From a virus, in the IMG/VR virus record IMGVR_UViG_3300020141_000226, positions 1 to 64,000 of that record: a stretch of DNA of 64,000 nt; one strand, written 5' to 3'. The position numbers were made by a program, and so were the translations under genes. The notes beneath the pieces are model-generated. The model did no database searches. It saw only the letters and a list, made by a program, of their open reading frames with translations, and was not told the origin of the DNA. Shown one piece after another: positions 49,340 through 58,856 of this stretch (positions are counted from its first letter, which is position 1; each line of letters begins with the position of its first letter).

Positions 49340-51643
49340 TTAACGAACGGGCGGGTAAGGGCCGTATCTTACTGGAGTACCATCTCCTGACAAAATAGGA
49401 TTGCCTGAGCTGTCTGTCCATACTCCGCCCTCGTCTGGTATCTTTAGCAACTGTCCTCTAATATAATTCAACTGATCTCTAACTTTAGCAGCCGCTTCTT
49501 CTTTAGTAATGTTACCATCTTTATTTTTATCAAGGCCTTTATTCTGCTCATAGGCTTTAGACGGACTTGAGAATAGAACATAGTCATTTGGCTTACCTAC
49601 TGCGGCTGGCCAAAGGATAGCCATGTAAAGATCTTCTAATGTAACTGATGATAGTTTTCTAATAGGTCCTGCTTTAAAATATTTTAGTACCCAGTCCATT
49701 TGTTGTACTCTAGTTAATGTAGCTAGATAATCTGTAGTTGTTCCCAAGCCAATGGCAGTTGGTCTTATAAATTGTATCAATCCAGTTGCTCCGATACTAT
49801 TTCTTAAAGCTGGATTAAACGTTCTTCCTGTTTCAAACGCCATACAACATAATAAGTCAATGTGAGAACAATTTAATGCCGTAGCAACTTCTTTAACTTT
49901 CTTATAAAATGCTAAATCTTTAGTCCAATCCGCTGGCATGTCGGCCCTATTTAAATTTGGCACCGGAGGGGATATCGGTCTTGCTGGATTAGGATTACCT
50001 TGTGTACCCCTACCTGCTTCTCCCGGAGACTGAGTTACAGGACTTACTGGCCCTGTTCCTTTTTGTTTTTGCTGTTTAGTAGGAGTAGGCGCATCTGTAT
50101 CAGTGAGTGTCGGTTCAAACAGCGACCTATTAACGTTTTCATGGTGATCCCAAGGTTCATGAGTTGGAACACGCTTCATGATAGAATTAAGGTCGGTTGC
50201 TTTATAAAACTTACCATCATCCCACCCTGAGTCTTTTTGTCTATTAGGCAAATAGTATCGAGGAAGCGCAGACGGAATTGTAGCAGAATCGGCAGCAGTA
50301 GCAGATTTGGCCGAGGACGCCGCTGGACCGTTTAAATGTATATCGCTAGCAGTAGCCAAGTACAGCCCAACCGCACCAACATTAAATGTGGCGCCAGTAC
50401 TCTGTAGCATGTTGCCTCCGGATTTTAAATTCATCGTGCCAACTGCAGTTTCAAAGATATTAGTTCCGGCGGTCACATGATAATTCTTAGTTGCTGTATT
50501 AAAGATAGAACCTCCAGCACCAACATGTAAATTTGTACCATAAGAAAATACAGCATCGGAATCAACACTATGATCTAATGTACCAGAATAGGTTATAAAA
50601 CCATTTCGAGAAACTACTAAGACTAAATCCTTAGTAACTTCAGTTTGCATATTTCTACCGACTGAAATTTTTAAATCTCTGCCAGCTTCTAAATTAATAT
50701 CTCGATCGGCCCTAAAGTTAAAATCTTGCTCAGTATGAATGCTTATGCTGTCTTCAGCAAATATATCTATCTTGCCATTACTTGTAAGTTCAATCCAAGC
50801 ACTACCTTTACTGTTGGCAATATAAATTAAATCTTGACTGTTGTGTAATAAGATTTGGTGGCCTGTTCTTGTTCGTATTCTTACTAGTTCATTTTGGCCG
50901 TCTTTATCTCCGTCATCCATTACAAAAGAAGATCCGCCTAGTCTACTAACTGGCGCTGTTGCTACTTTTCCGTAACCAATATAACCCTTTTTTCCGGTTT
51001 TATCTAGTGGGCCGGGAGTACTAATACCAAATACAGCACTCGGAACTTCTCGACGAGCCGAACTAGAACTGCCCCCTCTAATTGTGTCTGTCAACAATCC
51101 CTGTGCTAACAATCGATCAGCAAAGGGATGTATAGGTTTAGTAAAATCGTCGGGCCGACCAATTGAAAGATCTCTACCTTTCTTTAAAAATTCTCCCACA
51201 GGAACATTTCTTGTTCCGTATTTCTTTTCTTGTTCGGCAGTCATCGCAGACGCTTTGCTTGATGCGATTCCAGGAACCATATGATTCTGAAACTGGTCAG
51301 GTACACATCCTATCCAATAGCCTTGATTGGGATCACCGTCTACAAATATACACATTACCCTTGTGCCTAGATCAGGGGGAACAAACCACATTCCATAACT
51401 TTTTTGAACATCATTAAAATCTGATGAGTTTGTTCCTTCTGCTGATATAGGAGTAACTCCGTAGAAAGGAGTCATGTGTCTAACTACAACCGTTTCGTTT
51501 TGTAATTCAAGTTCTCCCATCGTAGATTTAATTAAAGAAACTTCTAAACCTCCCATATAAGTAGGGTCAAGGTGATTTGTAATAACTCCGACCCAAGGAC
51601 CTGGGTGTGGTAATTTATATCTTTTTCTTGTTAAAAATGACAT
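49340..51643 (-). CDS. gp5: Baseplate central spike gp5-like protein with lytic transglycosylase domain
   Basis: 767 residues. The N-terminal OB-fold is recognisable (GPWVGVITNHLDPTYMGGLE and LGTRVMCIFVDGDPNQGYWI). A strand-rich spike part follows (DIFAEDSISIHTEQDFNFRA, DINLEAGRDLKISVGRNMQT, GTMNLKSGGNMLQSTGATFN). A Pro/Gln-rich linker (residues ~520-560) leads to a lysozyme-like transglycosylase domain with MAFETGRTFNP (catalytic-type Glu604) and IGATGLIQFIRPTAIGLG. An EF-hand-like loop LDKNKDGNITKEE is near residue 705. T4 gp5 instead carries a T4-type lysozyme in the middle, so the murein-cutting module has been replaced. It cuts peptidoglycan during injection. Confidence 0.88.
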   Translation of the reverse strand: MSFLTRKRYKLPHPGPWVGVITNHLDPTYMGGLEVSLIKSTMGELELQNETVVVRHMTPFYGVTPISAEGTNSSDFNDVQKSYGMWFVPPDLGTRVMCIFVDGDPNQGYWIGCVPDQFQNHMVPGIASSKASAMTAEQEKKYGTRNVPVGEFLKKGRDLSIGRPDDFTKPIHPFADRLLAQGLLTDTIRGGSSSSARREVPSAVFGISTPGPLDKTGKKGYIGYGKVATAPVSRLGGSSFVMDDGDKDGQNELVRIRTRTGHQILLHNSQDLIYIANSKGSAWIELTSNGKIDIFAEDSISIHTEQDFNFRADRDINLEAGRDLKISVGRNMQTEVTKDLVLVVSRNGFITYSGTLDHSVDSDAVFSYGTNLHVGAGGSIFNTATKNYHVTAGTNIFETAVGTMNLKSGGNMLQSTGATFNVGAVGLYLATASDIHLNGPAASSAKSATAADSATIPSALPRYYLPNRQKDSGWDDGKFYKATDLNSIMKRVPTHEPWDHHENVNRSLFEPTLTDTDAPTPTKQQKQKGTGPVSPVTQSPGEAGRGTQGNPNPARPISPPVPNLNRADMPADWTKDLAFYKKVKEVATALNCSHIDLLCCMAFETGRTFNPALRNSIGATGLIQFIRPTAIGLGTTTDYLATLTRVQQMDWVLKYFKAGPIRKLSSVTLEDLYMAILWPAAVGKPNDYVLFSSPSKAYEQNKGLDKNKDGNITKEEAAAKVRDQLNYIRGQLLKIPDEGGVWTDSSGNPILSGDGTPVRYGPYPPVR

Positions 51644-51644
51644 G

Positions 51645-54600
51645 TTATGCTTCTTCTTCTATCGGAGGTAAACCTAGACGTCTTCTTACTATAGGATCTG
51701 TTCCTGTATAAGGTGCGGCGTTAGGATCGTTTAAGCTATTTACGGCATTGTTCATTAGCTTGTCTAAAGGTCCGGCTGCGGATGCAGTTAAACTTCCAAA
51801 CTTAGAAGTAACGCTCTTTCCTAAGTTTGCCAATTGAGTGACCGCAGATCCTGGATTACCTAGTGCTTGTTGAACACTTGATATACCGTTTTCTATAGAA
51901 CCAAATGCTCCGGCACCGGGGACGATCCCTGCTAGGCTCTTTTGTACTGACGTTAGTTTTCCTAAAGCAGAATCCATCAACCCAGGAAGGTTAAGTCCAG
52001 CGCCTGGCAAACCTCCTCGCAACGGCTGAGGCAAGTCAGCTAGAGAAATTGCCTTAGCGGCAGAAGACAAGTTTGGAATATTAATACCAAACATTGCCGC
52101 ATTTCTTAAGGCCTGTTCTACCGGGATTCCTTTTTCTGTGGCTTCTGTTATAACAGCGGCACGTTGTTCTGCAGTAAGCTCAGAACTAAAAGATCTCGCC
52201 GGAAGGTCGGCGGCTGGTGCCTTAAGTTTAAGTGGCATCGCTGGCAAATTCTGTAGTGAGTCTTTTGCTAGATTGGCCATTACAATACCAGTATCTTTAA
52301 CGGAGTTTAAATTAACATTTTCCGGAATTGACTTGGCGATCGATTCAACTTCAGCCGCAAGTTTACTATCAAGTTTCCCTGTTAATCCAGATAGTTGGCT
52401 AGCATCAATTCCCAACTTAGCTGTAATACTTGCCGGAGTCAATGAAGATCCAGAAAGGTTGAATCCAAATGCGTTGGCGTTGGTTAAAGCAGATGCAGCA
52501 GATACACCTCTTGCCGTCGCATCAGAAATAACTGATGCCGCCTGAGCAGGTGTTAATCCGCCAGTCTCGCCGTTTGGTAGGATAGAAGTAATGTTTGAAA
52601 CTTTGTCCCCAACGCTGTTGATAAATGATGACGGGTCTCCTAGACTACTAGCAGTTGCTAGAGAATTTCCAAGAAGTCCCCTGGTCGCACCTAACGCAGA
52701 ATTTAAACTATAAGAAGTTTTAATTCCGGCATTTGCCGAAGCATTGTAGGCATTGTTAACTATGTTAGCAGCCGACGATGAAAAATTCTGTGTTAGCAAT
52801 GATCCAGGATCTCCGGGGATAACAGACGATGCTATATTTCCAGCCTGTGTTAATGCGGCCGCTGGATTTAAACTAAAATTTGATGTTGCTAGTTTAGCCA
52901 GTGTGTCGACTCCAGCAGGTATTCCTTTAAGTAAAGAATTTGCGCCTGCCGCTAAATTTAATCCTGTAGGTAATCCGGACGTTGCTTGATTTAACAATGC
53001 TGAGCCTGCGCCAAGCAGACCGGCGGCAGTTTTAAATTGTGCCGATACGGCACCTACTTGCGGGAAGCCTTTGCCTACTAGAGAATATATGTTAAGGTCA
53101 TTTGACTTAGCACCAAATTTACCAACATCAGCCGGAGCCGAATCAATAACTGTTTGTTCTCCGATCTTAGGACCTTCAATAAAATCAAAGGCAGGTGTTT
53201 CTTTTAATTTAATAGGGTTATTTTCTATCTGCCCCGGGAATCTCATAATGGATAATGTCTGCTTAAAAACTCCGTCTCTAAAAGAGTTTCTACATTTAAG
53301 TACCTGATATATTCCGCTAAAAGGTACCTTATCTGAAAATCTTACAAATCCGGTTGTGTTGTCAATATCAATTGGGTTTCTAAAATTAATTCGTACCACA
53401 ACCGGACCAGTATTAAAAGATGCTTCGCCGTCGGCTGTCATGGCATTATCTTTTAATTTAGGCAAATAATTGCCCATGCCCGATGTAGAAAGATAAAAAG
53501 GATCTCCTAATATTTCTATATCACCTGTTATTAGATTGACACTTTCTAAGATCGAATTATGAGCAAGCTCAGCAATTTTAAAATACGGATCTGTTTGCGA
53601 ACTTTGGCCTTTACCACTAGATGTAACTGCGTTGCCATCACTCCTAGTAGCTGCAACGCCTAATTGAGATTGGTCTGCTCCAGAGCCGGCGCCGGTTGGT
53701 TGTTTGACATCGGATTGATTAGATGCTCCAGCGCCGTCTGCGGTACCGGATTGATCGCTGTTGGCCATTTTTGGTACAGCAGCCTGGAAAAATAAGTTGT
53801 TAAAATTTAATTTAAATGCTAATACATCAATATTTTTTCCTGTATAAAGATAGTTGTACTCTCTTTTTACATATCGTTTCATGTTCTCAGCTTTGTACTT
53901 TGATTTTTCTTGGCCTGGTAATCTAGAAAAATGTACCTTGTACGGAACAACAATATATTGATATGTAAATTTTTGTTGATTAGTTGTACTATCCATTGCT
54001 CCTGGAATGGTATTGATCATTATTTGAAAATAAGATATCATGCCGTCAGAGTCTTTGGACTTTTCAACGTCTTCTAAAATTTCTTTTAAAAAATGACTAT
54101 CTCGAATTACAGCCTCAATGATCTCTGTTATATTAGCGCCTTTAGAAAATTGTACTTGAGGTGTTTTCTTTTGTGTTCCGGCCGGAGGAGGAATGTCTCC
54201 TGCATCATACATTTCTCCAGTCTCGGTATTTTGTTTCATGTTCTTAGGACGATCAGCATTAGGAGAATTTTCAATTGGAGGAAATTTATAAATGTTGTTA
54301 GATCTTAAATTTTCATTTATTTTTGCTCCAGCTATATCGTTCTTCTTAAGATTAGAATCTAGCGATATTGCTTCGCCTTCTTTTGGCAACTCGGGAAAAT
54401 AAATTTCGTACTTGTCAAAGACTTTGGCAGCGTCTGCTGATTTTTCTTTTTGCTCTCTAGCTTCGGAACTTTTGTTTAAATTTTCAAAAAGATTAGTTAA
54501 TACTGATCCCACATCGTCGCCGCTGAAAGACACGTCAGTGAAAATTTGATTAGGAATACTGTGTGCGGCTTCGTTGAACGGAATAGCTGAACATCTATAC

Positions 54601-55283
54601 CTAGTACCGTTTTCAGTAACTTCCATTTCTGTTCCGGTTAGTCTTATTGGAATATATTTGGTAGCTTTAACAGTTTCTGGTTCAGCAACTGGGTCTGTAA
54701 TATTATCAGGATATCCTAAAAATTCTATTTTTATCAAGTATGCCGCGCCTAAATATCCGGTCCATCCTGCTGCCACTGCTGCAACGTGGATAGCTTCAAT
54801 AAAACCGTTAGCACTATAAGGTTCAAAAATTTCAAATCTAAGTTTAGTAGAAGTAGCGACACCTGTTTGATTGTTAGGGGCAATAATTGATTCAACTTCT
54901 AGCCCATCAATAAACAAATCCAAGGCACCGGGACTAAGTTCATTAAAGCTATTGACTGCCGATTCTCCTGTTTTAGAATCTACTTTGACTCCTGTGACCT
55001 TATCTACAGTAGTTAACACTCGGCCGCCTTCTCTAATTGTTTCAGTTTCGGTAATGTTTGTTTCGATAGGAACTACATCCGAAGACATGGCGTTGATACC
55101 TTTGCCCTTGCTAGCGGCAATTATATATTTTAATTTGTTATTTCTATAAGAAGAAGGATTTTTTAGATCAGTAGGACTAATGGCCGCAAGAGTAAAATTA
55201 TAGGTCACTGACTTATAATTGTTTAATATATTAGAGTTGTCTCCTGGATCATTTGATGGAGGACCTTGCCAATTATCAGCCAT
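51645..55283 (-). CDS. Large baseplate hub-type structural protein
   Basis: 1212 residues next to gp5. The N-terminal half (VTYNFTLAAISPTDLKNPSS, later LEDVEKSKDSDGMISYFQIM and YVKREYNYLYTGKNIDVLAF) is globular and resembles large hub proteins of marine T4-like phages. The C-terminal ~450 residues are Ala/Ser-rich helical with two related ~25-residue modules (LTPAQAASVISDATARGVSA and LTAEQRAAVITEATEKGIPV). It probably fills the gp27 position, but I cannot confirm gp27 homology by eye. Translated just upstream of gp5 with 1 base between the genes. Confidence 0.6.
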   Translation of the reverse strand: MADNWQGPPSNDPGDNSNILNNYKSVTYNFTLAAISPTDLKNPSSYRNNKLKYIIAASKGKGINAMSSDVVPIETNITETETIREGGRVLTTVDKVTGVKVDSKTGESAVNSFNELSPGALDLFIDGLEVESIIAPNNQTGVATSTKLRFEIFEPYSANGFIEAIHVAAVAAGWTGYLGAAYLIKIEFLGYPDNITDPVAEPETVKATKYIPIRLTGTEMEVTENGTRYRCSAIPFNEAAHSIPNQIFTDVSFSGDDVGSVLTNLFENLNKSSEAREQKEKSADAAKVFDKYEIYFPELPKEGEAISLDSNLKKNDIAGAKINENLRSNNIYKFPPIENSPNADRPKNMKQNTETGEMYDAGDIPPPAGTQKKTPQVQFSKGANITEIIEAVIRDSHFLKEILEDVEKSKDSDGMISYFQIMINTIPGAMDSTTNQQKFTYQYIVVPYKVHFSRLPGQEKSKYKAENMKRYVKREYNYLYTGKNIDVLAFKLNFNNLFFQAAVPKMANSDQSGTADGAGASNQSDVKQPTGAGSGADQSQLGVAATRSDGNAVTSSGKGQSSQTDPYFKIAELAHNSILESVNLITGDIEILGDPFYLSTSGMGNYLPKLKDNAMTADGEASFNTGPVVVRINFRNPIDIDNTTGFVRFSDKVPFSGIYQVLKCRNSFRDGVFKQTLSIMRFPGQIENNPIKLKETPAFDFIEGPKIGEQTVIDSAPADVGKFGAKSNDLNIYSLVGKGFPQVGAVSAQFKTAAGLLGAGSALLNQATSGLPTGLNLAAGANSLLKGIPAGVDTLAKLATSNFSLNPAAALTQAGNIASSVIPGDPGSLLTQNFSSSAANIVNNAYNASANAGIKTSYSLNSALGATRGLLGNSLATASSLGDPSSFINSVGDKVSNITSILPNGETGGLTPAQAASVISDATARGVSAASALTNANAFGFNLSGSSLTPASITAKLGIDASQLSGLTGKLDSKLAAEVESIAKSIPENVNLNSVKDTGIVMANLAKDSLQNLPAMPLKLKAPAADLPARSFSSELTAEQRAAVITEATEKGIPVEQALRNAAMFGINIPNLSSAAKAISLADLPQPLRGGLPGAGLNLPGLMDSALGKLTSVQKSLAGIVPGAGAFGSIENGISSVQQALGNPGSAVTQLANLGKSVTSKFGSLTASAAGPLDKLMNNAVNSLNDPNAAPYTGTDPIVRRRLGLPPIEEEA

Positions 55284-55284
55284 A

Positions 55285-55584
55285 TTACAATCCTAGAGAG
55301 TTTGTTATTGTAGATAATTTAGGAAGATATATTCTCTGTCCTGCTGTCATATCATATATAGGATCTTTTAAGACATCTTTATTTCTTACAGAAAATACCC
55401 ACCACAAGTTAACATCACTATAGAGATCGTAAGCAAGCAAATCTGGGCGATGCGTATATTGTTGGGTTACCATAAAAAGAATATCGTCGGATTGCGCCGG
55501 AATATCTCTAAAATTAATAACATCCAGATACGATCCAGTTTCTTCAGTTGTATAATACGGACTTGTTTTAGAATAAGTTGTCAT
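55285..55584 (-). CDS. gp53: Baseplate wedge protein (T4 gp53-like, LysM-like)
   Basis: 99 residues. Contains the conserved gp53/LysM-like core: HRPDLLAYDLYSDVNLWWVF followed by RNKDVLKDPIYDMTAGQRIY. T4 gp53 has 196 residues, so this is a short form. In T4, gp53 clamps neighbouring wedges and triggers their polymerisation around the hub. Overlaps the upstream gene by 4 bases and abuts the hub gene. Confidence 0.85.
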   Translation of the reverse strand: MTTYSKTSPYYTTEETGSYLDVINFRDIPAQSDDILFMVTQQYTHRPDLLAYDLYSDVNLWWVFSVRNKDVLKDPIYDMTAGQRIYLPKLSTITNSLGL

Positions 55585-56780
55585 AGATATCCTCTACCTT
55601 TAAGACTTCCTGACAACCATCCGTCGACAGAAAATTCTTGAATTTCTTTTCTACTGTACATTAAATTCAATGAAAGGTTAATAGTAGAAATTGTAGGAAC
55701 TAAACTAGTTTTAAAATTTCCGCTCTTAACTGAAATATAATCAACATTATTTGGTAATTCAGTTTTAAAAGATGCTACTGAAACAGGAACATTGCTTAAC
55801 ATAAAATCACCGTATGCGTCAAACCTACAAACCGGCGGTGGGGCTCCGGCGTTGGAGTCGTCGCCAAAGCGCATCTTTGTTAAAGATCTTAATAAGTGAA
55901 GAACGCTTAGGTATATAATTGCTTCTTTTTCATTTTGTACTGTAAATTTTCCAGTTACTGATATCGCACTAACAGAACTGTTCTTGAAAAAATATTGTGT
56001 ATAGTTAGAGTGTGTAGGATTTACCGCAGAATAATTTGCCTGATTGTCATAACTAATGTCCGGCGTATAGGGAAATAATATTCCTGCAAATTCTCTCAAT
56101 GCGCTTGTATAGTTGCTTGATAGATAAGAGCCAGGTACACGCAAATAAGCTCTAAGATCTTTTGCTCCGCCCCATTTTGCCGATGCGCCTTTAGAAGTTG
56201 AGGGTTCTGCTCCTTTAGATATAGCACCTCCAAAAATACTTCTAAGATTACCAAAACGAGACTCTTGCCCTGAATCAGAATCAGTACTGTTAGTTGATGA
56301 ATATCCACCTTCGGAATCTGTGACTAAAGTAGATCCGTCATCGAATGTTTGGATAGAACTGCCGTCGTCAAATGTTTGTGTCGTCGGATCCGGTGTTAAA
56401 CTAGGATTAGCATAGGCATTAGTTGTTGCTTGATCGCTCTGAGAATCGTTTGTCGCTCCCGGAGTTTTAACAGTAGATTCAGGTTCGGCAGCTTTTGCTT
56501 CTGCGGCGGCGGCCTTGGCGGCGGCGGCCGCTTCGCGCTTGGCTGCATTAAATTCATTTGCTATTGCCGTGAGCTTTTGATTTTCTTCGTTAAATGCTAA
56601 TCTGGCTGCTTCAGCAGGTCCCGATTGGCTTTCCAGACGGCTTTTAGTAGCTTCGTTGCCATTTTGATATTCGGCAGATAGAGCAACGGCTGTTAGAGCG
56701 GCGATGCGTTCTTTGTTCTTTGCTAGCACTACCGCATATTGTGCGTTCCATTGTGCGTCTAGTTCGTCTAATGTGGCCAT
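55581..56780 (-). CDS. Baseplate/tail-tube junction protein candidate (gp48/gp54-type)
   Basis: 399 residues and first gene of the minus-strand virion operon. Residues 1-110 are an Ala/Glu/Lys helix, then a Ser/Thr/Asp-rich linker to about 190. The C-terminal ~200 residues form a conserved domain (LREFAGILFPYTPDISYDNQ, SVSAISVTGKFTVQNEKEAI, LSVLHLLRSLTKMRFGDDSN, FDAYGDFMLSNVPVSVASFK) that resembles tube-initiator and junction proteins of T4-like phages. Assignment to gp48, gp54 or another hub component is uncertain. Confidence 0.55.
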   Translation of the reverse strand: MATLDELDAQWNAQYAVVLAKNKERIAALTAVALSAEYQNGNEATKSRLESQSGPAEAARLAFNEENQKLTAIANEFNAAKREAAAAAKAAAAEAKAAEPESTVKTPGATNDSQSDQATTNAYANPSLTPDPTTQTFDDGSSIQTFDDGSTLVTDSEGGYSSTNSTDSDSGQESRFGNLRSIFGGAISKGAEPSTSKGASAKWGGAKDLRAYLRVPGSYLSSNYTSALREFAGILFPYTPDISYDNQANYSAVNPTHSNYTQYFFKNSSVSAISVTGKFTVQNEKEAIIYLSVLHLLRSLTKMRFGDDSNAGAPPPVCRFDAYGDFMLSNVPVSVASFKTELPNNVDYISVKSGNFKTSLVPTISTINLSLNLMYSRKEIQEFSVDGWLSGSLKGRGYL

Positions 56781-56799
56781 AGTTATTTTCCTATACCGT

Positions 56800-56806
56800 T
56801 ATTTAC
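56800..56806 (-). promoter_or_regulatory. Late-promoter-like motif for the minus-strand virion operon
   Basis: Minus strand GGTAAATAAC (core GTAAATA) lies about 20 bases upstream of the operon's first start codon, in the 109-base divergent region. Matches six of eight late-core positions. Confidence 0.4.
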
Positions 56807-56807
56807 C

Positions 56808-56815
56808 CATAAATA
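56808..56815 (+). promoter_or_regulatory. Late-promoter-like motif upstream of gp55
   Basis: CATAAATA, seven of eight to the late core TATAAATA, 75 bases before the gp55 start. It could allow gp55 to boost its own synthesis. Confidence 0.4.
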
Positions 56816-56834
56816 AAACACAGTTTTTTAATGG

Positions 56835-56864
56835 TTGACAACGGTGTTGCGTAAATGCTACACT
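56835..56864 (+). promoter_or_regulatory. sigma70-type promoter for gp55
   Basis: Perfect TTGACA at 56835-56840, an 18-base spacer and TACACT at 56859-56864. AAGGAGA follows before ATG 56890. Confidence 0.75.
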
Positions 56865-56889
56865 AACAAATAAAGGAGACCACACCAAG

Positions 56890-57795
56890 ATGGCCACATC
56901 AATATCGCCCACAGGACGCAAAGTCCGGTATTTAAATAATAGAGATTTATTAGCAGAAATACATAGAAGTAAGGTTACGTTTTCAAGTTTTATCAAACCA
57001 GAATATAGTCAGCACGATATAATCTTAACAAATCTAGATAAGATTAATATTAGAACGATCGCCGAAGCAAAAAGAATTAAAGCAAAAAGACTAGGATTGC
57101 TTGCGTTTAATCAAGCAAGGTTAGACGGAGATAAAAAAATTAAACTAGCAGATGTGACTCCGGACTATAAAACTATACAAAAAAACGAATTAGTTTTTAG
57201 AATCATGACGTTTGATCATATTCCAGAGGCTCCTGGAAGAAAGAAAACAGTTAAAAGTACAGCAGATGCTCATGACAAAATTAACTTTCCTCCTTTCCAG
57301 CATTGGAAATTTGAGGACAATGATGAACTAGTATGTGTTGGAAAAAGTCACTGGAAAGGAACTTTAGACAAAGGCAACTTTAGCAAAGACCATGGTCGAA
57401 TTACAGAAAACTTAGGTCGCATGTTTATTAAACTTAGCGAACGTTACGCACAACGTAGCAATTGGCGGGGGTATACCTACAATGAAGAAATGCGCGGACA
57501 GGCGATCCTACAACTAAGCCAAATTGGATTACAGTTTGACGAATCAAAAAGTGAAAACCCGTTTGCCTACTATACCGCTGCCGTTACTAACAGTTTTACT
57601 CGAGTATTAAACATTGAAAAGAAGATGCAGAATATTCGTGATGACATGTTAGAAGTAAATGGGTTAACTCCTAGTTCTACTCGTCAAAGTCGAGATGAAT
57701 ACGCAGAAGAAACTGCTCGACAAGCAGAGTTGTACAAACACTTTAGACAGCCTAAATCAGAAGAACCGGACGTCGAAGAAGAGGAAGGGGCTTGA
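56890..57795 (+). CDS. gp55: Late-transcription sigma factor (T4 gp55-like)
   Basis: 301 residues. The core matches gp55 of T4-like phages: LGRMFIKLSERYAQRSNWRG, YNEEMRGQAILQLSQIGLQF, ENPFAYYTAAVTNSFTRVLN, with the acidic tail EEPDVEEEEGA. These correspond to sigma region 2, which reads the TATAAATA core. T4 gp55 has 185 residues. The extra ~110 are at the N terminus (IRTIAEAKRIKAKRLGLLAF), including a domain found in marine relatives. It would redirect host RNA polymerase to late promoters with gp33 and the gp45 clamp. No gp33 candidate is certain in this window. Confidence 0.92.
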   Translation: MATSISPTGRKVRYLNNRDLLAEIHRSKVTFSSFIKPEYSQHDIILTNLDKINIRTIAEAKRIKAKRLGLLAFNQARLDGDKKIKLADVTPDYKTIQKNELVFRIMTFDHIPEAPGRKKTVKSTADAHDKINFPPFQHWKFEDNDELVCVGKSHWKGTLDKGNFSKDHGRITENLGRMFIKLSERYAQRSNWRGYTYNEEMRGQAILQLSQIGLQFDESKSENPFAYYTAAVTNSFTRVLNIEKKMQNIRDDMLEVNGLTPSSTRQSRDEYAEETARQAELYKHFRQPKSEEPDVEEEEGA

Positions 57796-57821
57796 TCTTA
57801 CTAGTGTAATTCTGTTATACT
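57792..57821 (+). promoter_or_regulatory. sigma70-type promoter for gp47-gp46
   Basis: TTGATC at 57792-57797, an 18-base spacer and TATACT at 57816-57821. CTAGGAGAG ribosome site before ATG 57843. Confidence 0.7.
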
Positions 57822-57842
57822 AGTTCTAGGAGAGCCTAATTA

Positions 57843-58856
57843 ATGCCATTATTCAAGAAAGTTGCTTGTTTTACCGATATACATTTTGGACTAAAATCAA
57901 ATAGTTCTACACACAATCAAGATTGTGAAGATTTTGTAGATTGGTTTATTGTTGAAGCTAAAAAAGAAGGTTGTGAAACTTGTATCTTCCTCGGGGATTG
58001 GCATCATAATCGTAACTCAATCAATTTAATTACGTTAGATACTTCAATGCGGTGCTTAGAAAAGCTAGGTGCCGCATTTGAGCAGTTCTTTTGGTTCCCA
58101 GGTAACCATGATTTGTTCTACAAGGACAAGCGAGACATCCATAGTAGTGCGTTCGGACGCCATATTCCCGGCGTAACTGTCGTAGACTCTGTCACCACTT
58201 TAGGCGATGTTACCCTTGTACCGTGGTTAGTAGGTGACGAGTGGAAGACTATCAGTCAAGTTAAAAGCAAATACATGTTCGGGCATTTTGAATTACCCCT
58301 GTTCTATATGAACGCTATGGTACAAATGCCTGATCACGGGGAATTACAGGCCAATCACTTCAAGCATCAAGACTATGTTTTTAGTGGTCACTTCCATAAA
58401 CGACAAGCCCGTGACAAGATTGTCTATATCGGCAATGCGTTTCCGCACAATTTTTCCGATACATGGGACGATGATCGAGGTATGATGTTTATGGATTGGG
58501 GAGGAACTCCTGAATATCGTGTCTGGCCCGATGCTCCTAAATTTAGATCAGTTAAACTTAGTCGATTAATTGACGAAAAAGATACAATTATGAAAAGTAA
58601 AATGTATCTAAAAGTCAACCTAGATATCGATATCAGCTTTGAAGAAGCTAACTTTATCAAAGAGACATTTGTTAAAGAACACGATGTTAGAGAAATCAGT
58701 TTAATACAGGACAAAGATAATTTAGATGCTGTACTAGAAGATCAAGTAGACAGTAAATTTGAAAGCGTTGATCAGATTGTAACTGAGCAACTTGTTAATA
58801 TCGACAGCGATCAGTTCGATAAAAAGACTTTATTAGATATCTATAATAGCCTATAA
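57843..58856 (+). CDS. gp47: Recombination nuclease subunit (T4 gp47, Mre11-like)
   Basis: 337-residue metallophosphoesterase-type nuclease. Metal-binding motifs in order: FTDIHFG (DxH), FLGDWHHNRN (GD), FPGNHDLFY (GNHD), MFGHFELP and FSGHFHKRQA (GHxH). With gp46 it resects DNA ends for recombination-dependent replication. Its stop overlaps the gp46 start (TAATG), so the two are co-translated. Confidence 0.95.
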   Translation: MPLFKKVACFTDIHFGLKSNSSTHNQDCEDFVDWFIVEAKKEGCETCIFLGDWHHNRNSINLITLDTSMRCLEKLGAAFEQFFWFPGNHDLFYKDKRDIHSSAFGRHIPGVTVVDSVTTLGDVTLVPWLVGDEWKTISQVKSKYMFGHFELPLFYMNAMVQMPDHGELQANHFKHQDYVFSGHFHKRQARDKIVYIGNAFPHNFSDTWDDDRGMMFMDWGGTPEYRVWPDAPKFRSVKLSRLIDEKDTIMKSKMYLKVNLDIDISFEEANFIKETFVKEHDVREISLIQDKDNLDAVLEDQVDSKFESVDQIVTEQLVNIDSDQFDKKTLLDIYNSL

